From positions 29,160 to 93,159 of the forward strand of contig JAKCWW010000158.1 of assembly GCA_026260175.1 (NCBI GenBank): a stretch of DNA of 64,000 bases. Direction: 5' to 3'. Source of the DNA: Reticulitermes lucifugus (lineage: Eukaryota > Arthropoda > Insecta > Blattodea > Rhinotermitidae). The position numbers and the translations under genes were made by a program. Every line of letters begins with the position of its first letter. The first letter of the stretch is position 1. Of this stretch, positions 58,045 through 64,000 are shown piece after piece. The notes under the pieces are model-generated. The model had not been told where the DNA came from and searched no databases. It saw nothing but the letters and a program-made list of their open reading frames with translations.

Positions 58045-58475
58045 GAGATTCGATTAGTGTGAAGCTGACGTTCTGTATTGGTATCAACCAACTAAGTCAC
58101 GCTCGACTCGACTGGACTCAACTGAGACTCGATTCGTGTAGGGTGAAGCTGGCGTTCTGTATTGTGATCAACCAAGTAAGTCAGGCTCGACTCGACTCGA
58201 CTGGAATCGACTGAGACTCGATAAATGTAGAGTGAAACTGAATTTTGTATTGGTATCACCCGATGAGTCAGAATCGGCTCGATTAGACTCGACTGAGACT
58301 CGATTCGTGTAGAGTGAAACTGACGTTCTGGATTGGTATCACCTGACTGTCAGGCTCGACTCGACTTAACTCGACTGAGACTCGATTCGTGTAGAGTTAA
58401 TCTGAAGGTTTGTAATTGTATTATCCGAGTGAGTCAAACTCGATTCGACTTGGCCGGAATCGATTCGGTTCTTGT
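58045..58475. repeat. Minisatellite, unit about 82 bp, five copies
   Basis: The block GAGACTCGATTCGTGTAGAG recurs at 58045, 58124, 58213, 58295 and 58377 (spacing 79, 89, 82 and 82). Each unit also holds AAACTGACGTTCTGTATTGG, GTATCACC, GTCAGGCTCGACTCGACT. The CGACT words give internal length variation (short (CTCGA)n expansions). The last unit decays into CGGAATCGATTCGG. Confidence 0.9.
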
Positions 58476-58479
58476 ACCA

Positions 58480-58718
58480 CCATTATTGTCTTGTTTGACT
58501 GAGTTTTGTTATACTGACAATTCTCTTTTTAGATCATTCAGGCTCGAACCTGAAACCCTTGTACTTATCCTAAATGATACCCACTAAAATGGTACAAGTG
58601 AAATGGTGACCGGATACCTGATGAGAGGAGTAGAATAAATTCGCGAAAATTCTTGCATGTAATTTAACTTATGGTTTTCTTAATGGAGATGTCAGTTCCG
58701 CTAACTTTGTAGCATGGA
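58480..58718. other. Unassigned DNA
   Basis: Nothing recognised. Confidence 0.4.
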
Positions 58719-58721
58719 GTC

Positions 58722-58885
58722 ATAGCAAGATTAGTGAATAATGAATTGGAAGGAATGTGGAACTAATAGGTCTTCTTAAAAGTCTAGATATCCCGGTATT
58801 TTACTTGAGGGCCTGAGGAAATCCAAGAAAATTAGGCTGGGATAACCGGCATCCGGGTCAAGATTTTAAACCTGAGAAATGGCGA
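58722..58885 (-). repeat. SINE-4 copy, diverged
   Basis: GATTAGTGAATAATGAATTG at 58730, then GATATCCCGGTATTTTACTT, AGGAAATCCAAG and TCAAGATTTTAAACC parallel the copy at 25395-25560. The B box (as AAGATTTTAAACC) is decayed and the A-box end is missing. Confidence 0.55.
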
Positions 58886-58889
58886 ATAG

Positions 58890-60160
58890 GAAGCAGGAAT
58901 GCTGCAGACTTGACAGCACTAATGGACCTCGTGTAAATCGAACACATTTCATGCAACGTTGTTGTTATCATTATAACAGCAGAAAAATTCTGTTCAATTT
59001 GCAATACTGTTTTGAGATAAAAGTTGCATGTAACACTAAGAAGGGAATGACGAAATGCGTGTTTGTTATTTTTTAGTTTTCGTTCAGATACTGTGTAAGG
59101 AAAGAATGAAAATATCAGAAAACACGAACTATTTAACTGATACGTATATCGTACTCTTACATCTTCTCATTTTCTTTGTAAAATCACAGCCTTTATGAAG
59201 CTACGTCTGCTTCCGTCATTAGGAAAAAAAATTAAAATATAGTGCCTACTCTCTGTCCTCGGACGGATTCCAAAACTTTTATTGTTCCAAAAGTTAGACT
59301 TTCAACAGCAGAAAGTGGACTGTAAATTTTAGGCAACGATATCGATATCCCGGAAAGAATTTATTAGATTTTAATGCGAAACGGACTTTTAAATAAATAT
59401 AGAATGGTTTTGTTTGAGTCTGTGGCATCATATTATGTATGCAGCATTCACTGTGAACTAGAACAAGGTGGTTGTGTACGTAGGCTTGTAGTGTGTTTAT
59501 CAACATTTTTCTTTTTGAAATATACCGCAGAAATGTATATATAATTATTAGATAGATATGAGAAAAGAGTAATGAACATTTTATGTTGTCAATAATTGTT
59601 TTCATTAAATGCTCTGGGTACCGAATGAACAAACGGGATGTGATGCCCATTACAGGCAGAATATTTTATTTTGTAGAGTATATTTACACTGTCTGGTGAC
59701 CAAGCAGCCTCTACGCTGTGAGTGTCGGGAGCACTTTCGCCGAGTTAAACGAACCAGATCTTTAGTGTGGCCACCAAGTTTCATCCTGTGCCAAGGTTAA
59801 GAGGGTTTGGAGTAATAATTCTGTTCCGTCTTATGTGTATGTCTGAATAGCTGGTGGTTTAACCTCAGAGACAACTTCCCTTACCTTCGTCTTGGAAGTG
59901 TCGAGAGAGATAAAACTGAAAAAGAAATGATAAGTTTTAAACATTTTCGACGGCGCCTTGTATGAAGGTAGCTTAATGAACTTTTGAAACTAGAAAACCT
60001 CTGCAAAGGAAAATATGTCGTAGATGTAGTAAGAGGTACGTAATTGATATAAATTGGCATATAAGAAAATTAATGTACGAAGCCTTTAAATTATAGATTT
60101 GAAAAGGTAGACAAAGCGGAGGTTCGGAAGATGGAGATTGCCCATACTGAATTTCATGCA
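58890..60160. other. Unassigned AT-rich DNA
   Basis: A 118-codon minus frame at 59294-59650 has no recognised motif. A (TG/TA) microsatellite lies at about 60160-60200. Confidence 0.4.
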
Positions 60161-60227
60161 TGCATGTATGTGTATGTGTATGTGTATGTGTGTATATATG
60201 TAATAACATGTGTACATATAAATAGTA

Positions 60228-60415
60228 GACTAGAGACCCGAGTTCGTTTCCAGCGCAATGCCTGTGGGATTTTTGTTGGATAAACTGGCACTGGGACAGG
60301 TTTTCATCCGAGAACTTCGATTTTTTTTCAGTATTATCCCACCCACCTTTATACTCATATTCATCCATATATCACCACGCCAAATTATTTTGGTAACTGA
60401 CAGCGTCGCTGAATA
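60228..60415 (+). repeat. SINE-2 copy, 5'-truncated
   Basis: An eroded B box (CCCGAGTTCGTTTCCAGC) is followed by GCCTGTGGGATTTTTGTTGG, AACTGGCACTGGGACAGG and CATCCGAGAACTTCG, then GTCGCTGAATAAAACAC. This is the SINE-2 order of 30790-31008 without the A box. Confidence 0.7.
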
Positions 60416-60544
60416 AAACACACAGAAATATGAAATAATATCCATTTCCTATCATGCTGGTGGAGAAACCACATTGTGCCCTTTCTAGGAGAGAGAAAGG
60501 GCCCCAGATGAGGTTCTGCCGCCGCGGCGGAATAGCACGGACGA

Positions 60545-60760
60545 TTAAATTGAATCGGAAAGGAGAGAACAGTAGAAAGGAGAGGATATAAAGGTAAGAA
60601 ATGGATGAAGGAACGGAAGAAGTGGGATGAGGGAAGTTTTTGAACGTGATGGAGATGAAGGAAGGCAGAGGAACATGGACGGCGAGGTGTGAAAAACCAA
60701 TATGCCTAACGAAGTGAGGAAGGGTAGATACGAAAAGAATAAGGAGAAGAATAATTATGC
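60545..60760. repeat. Purine-rich tract
   Basis: The plus strand is dominated by GAAGG, AGGAG and GGAAAG words with no clear unit. Confidence 0.6.
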
Positions 60761-60826
60761 AATCGTATAATCAAAATGAAAATTCCCATTACATAGGTGA
60801 TGTTTTCGCTGATTGTATGTTTTAAT

Positions 60827-60940
60827 TAACTCCACGAAGCAGAGTCGTTCTTCAGAAGCCAATAGCCACTCAGCTCGTCTAGAAATATCTCACATTAAAC
60901 AAAACGAGCAAGTACATTACTGTGTTCACCAGAGTTCACA
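60827..60940 (-). pseudogene. LINE-J 3' end, diverged
   Basis: AACTCCACGAAGCAGAGTCG, TTCTTCAGAAGCCAATAGCC and CAGCTCGTCTAGAAATATCT align with the 27461 and 40888 copies (GGAGCAGAGTCGTTCTTGAG, GTCAAGAAAT). The coding remnant is too short to translate with confidence. Confidence 0.6.
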
Positions 60941-60979
60941 GTTGTTCTCTCCTAAGCCACAAGAATTTGTCATTTTTAT

Positions 60980-61860
60980 TTTAAAATTTTGTACACAGTG
61001 CTTATCCCTACAATCGTGCTACATGACCCATCCAACCAATCCTTCGAGATTTTATGACCCTAACAGTATTTGGTAAAAAATAGGTACGTACAATTATGAA
61101 GATGTTCAATACGTAATTTTCTCCTTTCTTCTGTCATTTTCTCCCTCTTATGTAAAAATAATCTTCAGCACCGTGTTTTATACTGACCCACAAATCTGTC
61201 TTATATATGCACTTCAACGTGCTAAAACCAAGCAAGTTCCTGTAATCTTATGATGTCTATTATTATGAAGCTTTGTTACTTACTAGATAAATTTAAAAAT
61301 GAAATAACATGATATTTGAGGGTCTCGCTGCATTGACAATTAAAATTTTGATAGTCTGTGATATGACACTTAGTAATGTAACGGCGCTTCCACTCAACAA
61401 CCACTAACATTTAACTGGTGTTGGCCGCCAGAAGTTCACTCAAGGCCGGTGACAGTTATATGTTGAAACGAGGCACCGACTGTCATCTCAGGGTAGAAAC
61501 GAACTCCACTCAGGGAATTTTGTCGTGCTCGGTTTTTAATCAGTCTAACTCCGAACCAGGAAAATCCCTGTCTTTACTCGTTGATATCTACTTACGAAGT
61601 GTTCTGCATACCGCAGACCACAGATTAACTACAACAGATTGGCCGCAGACTGCCTCCACGGCACTAAGCTAAGTCCCGTTATCTTGGGTACCTGCTCAGG
61701 GTCTCGCGGTATGCCTATTGTTTGTGTGGTAAGCTGAGGACCCTCACGCTAGAAAGTATGTAGAGGAATGCACACTTAGGTCCTCATAATATGCGCAGTA
61801 CCACACCTTTCATCTGGGGATGGCAGTCCTTCGATTCGAACTCAGGCTGCCCTGCTACAG
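60980..61860. other. Unassigned DNA with a possible tRNA-like B box
   Basis: The minus strand of 61825-61860 reads GCCTGAGTTCGAATCGAAGG, a B-box-like element. Region 61410-61720 is GC-richer, with an 84-codon plus frame that I do not recognise. Confidence 0.35.
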
Positions 61861-61869
61861 CAGTTTCAG

Positions 61870-61984
61870 AGATAGGTTTCAGCGTCTCGAAAGAACTTAC
61901 TTTTTCCTCAGGGTAGGAGAATCTTACAGCAGATTTCTCGGAAACATTGGTACTTATCTATAAAATACACAGTGTCACATCCCA
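61870..61984. repeat. HH-C inverted pair, diverged
   Basis: GTCTCGAAAGAACTTAC and TTTTTCCTCAGGGTAGG form one unit. TTTCTCGGAAACATTGGTAC then GTGTCACATCCCA forms the inverse unit, with the same terminal sequence as the right end of the foldback at 52230. The opposite terminus is not visible. Confidence 0.5.
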
Positions 61985-61989
61985 CAAAT

Positions 61990-62335
61990 CCGTACCTAAG
62001 GGATGATATTTTTAATATTTTCGTCCAAGTTTAACGTCGAAGTGAGAGGTACAATGTTTTATTTGAAAAATTAAACACAGGCCTATTATATCTATAAAGA
62101 AATTCACTGTTTTTAAGCAACTGTAGTGTTCAGTATTGTCTTAATTAAAGCTCACAATTAATAGCTTACTCTGTTCCAGCTGGATTTTACATTTTTACGG
62201 ACAACTTCCTAATTACATTTGTCTCCCTTGGTTTTCATGTCCATGACATTTCCCAGTCAAACATGTGTCTACATTTGACATTTTCCTCATGCATACAAAT
62301 TACGACCCGTTGATATAAAGGTTACTGTTTTCTTG
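61990..62335. other. Unassigned AT-rich DNA
   Basis: CGTCGAAGTGAGAGGTACAA near 62036 is an HH-C 3' flank. Otherwise nothing is seen. Confidence 0.35.
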
Positions 62336-62338
62336 GAC

Positions 62339-62405
62339 ATGACGTCGTTTAGGACGGTAGATAGCGCCAAAGTTTCAGAATAACTTGCTGTCTCCATAGT
62401 AATGG
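62339..62405 (-). repeat. HH-C fragment
   Basis: ATGACGTCGTTTAGGACGGT, AGATAGCGCCAAAGTTTCAG and TTGCTGTCTCCATAG follow the HH-C order. The TTTC box is intact and the CUGAAGA box is lost. Confidence 0.5.
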
Positions 62406-62409
62406 TAGA

Positions 62410-63000
62410 AAAATATTCTGCCATGAAACTGGAAGCAGCCGATTCAACGGAAGTTGTGTACTAAACTGTAAACTGAGGTACAAAAACACAGTAATCTTAA
62501 TATTTACTGCCAAGAGGGCCTCAAATCCCATATTGTATAGTTTTACGTGTTCTCCCACTTTTCCATTTCTGTATTTTTCTTAAGAGTAGTAAATGTGAAA
62601 TTGCAATAAGTACTTTAATAAATGGTCGCTCTAGGCTCGCATCCCATATTATATGAGGCACCATAATGTAGCGATGTTCTTACAAACCCTACAACACTAG
62701 CAGACAAAGGAGTTTCGTACCAAATGAGCTGCGATATTATGTTCTATGGCTCCATGTAGCTTTGCGGCACCGCTAAATCATCTTGATTCTAAAGCAGCCC
62801 AATATAGTATGCAAACTTCCTGAATGCATGGCATTCCTTCCTGAATACTCTAAACGTACGCAGACTCATGAGAATGACTGTAATAAAACAAGTGCGTGCA
62901 ATAAGCCGAGTCCTTATGATGGGCGTGCTGGTAACATTGAGGCAGAACCAAAGGCGTTTTGTCATGGGAGATCTATACAAAAATGACCTCATAGAATATT
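62410..63000. other. Unassigned DNA
   Basis: Overlapping 67-codon frames on both strands at about 62783-62992 are unrecognised. Confidence 0.35.
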
Positions 63001-63004
63001 ATGG

Positions 63005-63400
63005 GGTGTGGTCTGAGATATGACACCATGTAGACTGGTAGGTGGATCCTCACATTTCGCAAGAAACTTTTGCTTCCTTTTTCAGAGGAATAGGTAGCCT
63101 AGTAAGTGGCTACTAACGTTTTCAGCATCCTACTGCTTCAGTCTTCAGGGAAATGTAATATCCCGTATATAGCTCATTTACGAACGTTTAGGAGAAACCC
63201 AGTGTTTGCATTTTCGGGAGAGTAGCCTCATACGAGATTACCAGCGTTTTGTAGGAATCTGATGCCTTCATCTTCATGTGAGTGTATGGTATTTTTGGTG
63301 ATTACCAGCTTTTCGGATGAAACTACTGCTTCCTTCTTCATGGGAGTAAATAGTCTGGTGTGTAGCTACAAAGTTTCGAATGAACCTACTCTGGGTAATT
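63005..63400 (-). repeat. Tandem array of HH-C hammerhead-like units, period about 64 bp
   Basis: It opens with GAGATATGACACCATGTAG at 63014, the HH-C start. Then the TTTC-type box (GAAA on the minus strand) recurs at about 63055, 63120, 63187, 63247, 63311 and 63374. TCTTCA-type boxes lie at 63142, 63270 and 63335, and a looser one near 63081. The unit is roughly GTGGCTACTAACGTTT plus CAG/CGG, CCTACTGCTTC and TCTTCAGGGG. Unit 2 (63120-63148) keeps both TTTC and TCTTCAG. Units are diverged, so the array is old. Confidence 0.7.
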
Positions 63401-63627
63401 ATATTCTGGCAGTTAGAGGAATATTAATGAATTTTTTCTTTGTAATTGAGGTACAGTGAAGGGTTTGAAATTATCACGACATTAGCTCCAAAGACCACTA
63501 TATTCAGTAGTGCAACACCATGTACGAGTATTGCGGTACTCGTTACCAATATATCAAAGGAACCTGTAATTGATACAATGTGTCAAAATTGAGTGTCCTT
63601 GATAGTTACTAAGAAGATACTTTCCTA

Positions 63628-63705
63628 TGGGAGGTGACGTCATTTAGTCTGGTAGATAGTTACAAACATTTTCCAGGAACCGCCTGCTGCTATCTTCAGT
63701 GTAAC
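63628..63705 (-). ncRNA. HH-C hammerhead-like unit
   Basis: ATGGGAGGTGACGTCATTTA, TCTGGTAGATAGTTAC, then minus-strand GAAA at 63673-63670 and CUGAAGA at 63699-63693. The intervening stem II segment pairs only in part. The segment after GAAA is AUGUUUGUA. Confidence 0.5.
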
Positions 63706-63836
63706 CTGAAGTTGGGGGGGCAGCAGCTTCTCTGTAACGTTGCTAACCAGCTGCCAGATTACGCGATGTCGCATTCTAGAGGACGGTAGTTTTCCGTAAT
63801 ACACTTTCTTTTCTGTGAGTTAAAAACTACATTGCC

Positions 63837-64000
63837 GATCCCAGTGGCCGCGCGGTCTAAGGAGTGGGTCTACCGCCGCTCGCTTGCTGGAATTGTGGGT
63901 TCGAATCCTGCAGGGGGCATGGATGTCTGTCTTTTGCGAGTGTTGTGTGTTAGGTAGAGGTCTCTGCGACGAGCTGGTCCCTCGTCCAGAGGAGTCCTAC
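63837..64000 (+). repeat. SINE-1 copy, cut by the window end
   Basis: GATCCCAGTGGCCGCGCGGT (A box), GTGGGTTCGAATCCTGCAGG (B box), GGATGTCTGTCTTTTGCGAG, TTGTGTGTTAGGTAGAGGTC and CGTCCAGAGGAGTCCTAC match 17594-17760 closely. The tail lies beyond base 64000. Confidence 0.85.

Noticed and set aside
63005-63400. The regularly spaced units considered as a CRISPR-like array
   Set aside because: The repeats are diverged, there are no unique spacers of constant length, and the genome context is eukaryotic.

Overview
This window looks like intergenic or intronic DNA from a large, repeat-rich arthropod genome. It is AT-rich by eye. No complete protein-coding gene, rRNA, CRISPR array, operon or bacterial signal is visible. 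Open frames are all short and mostly fall inside repeats. The mix of tRNA-derived SINEs, non-LTR retrotransposon 3' ends, a mariner remnant and very many Penelope-type hammerhead motifs suggests an insect, most likely Blattodea (cockroach or termite). That placement rests on remembered repeat style, not on a search. One ambiguous base (N) lies at 54252.

Repeat families, with names used only here. R1 is a dispersed element of about 530 bp with copies near 0.2, 4.7, 5.3-5.8, 9.9, 23.1, 29.8 and 55.8-56.3 kb. HH-B is a family of about 170 bp with hammerhead-ribozyme-like cores on the minus strand at 12.6, 25.0, 38.6 and 44.8 kb. HH-C is a second hammerhead-like family with many copies, including an inverted dimer at 22.3 kb, a foldback at 52.1 kb and a tandem array of units of about 64 bp at 63.0-63.4 kb. 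LINE-J is the 3' end of a Jockey/CR1-like non-LTR element ending in (TTAG)n, seen at 17.4, 27.5, 36.8, 40.9, 43.2, 48.3 and 60.8 kb. A different non-LTR C-terminus opens the window. At least seven tRNA-derived SINE families are present (SINE-1 to SINE-7). Four insertions still show target-site duplications: 30742-31008, 50478-50744, 50809-51124 and a 766-bp composite at 53628-54393.

Layout. 0-6 kb: LINE tail, R1 copies including an inverted pair, a SINE-5 copy and HH-C fragments. 6-15 kb: purine tract, 60-bp palindrome, 26-bp minisatellite, HH-B. 15-31 kb: mariner C-terminus, SINEs, four-copy tandem repeat, HH-C inverted dimer, HH-B, SINE-4, LINE-J. 31-45 kb: sparse, with one candidate host exon or recursive splice site at 33066-33130. 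45-64 kb: densest in SINEs and hammerhead units, plus an 82-bp minisatellite and the terminal HH-C array. A SINE-1 copy runs off the right edge.

The best candidate for host-gene function is the 65-bp unit at 33066-33130. It has a strong 3' splice site immediately followed by GTAAG, an ATG opening a 20-residue signal-peptide-like sequence, and a consensus 5' splice site. The most unusual biology is the density and varied arrangement (solo, inverted, tandem) of minimal hammerhead-like motifs.
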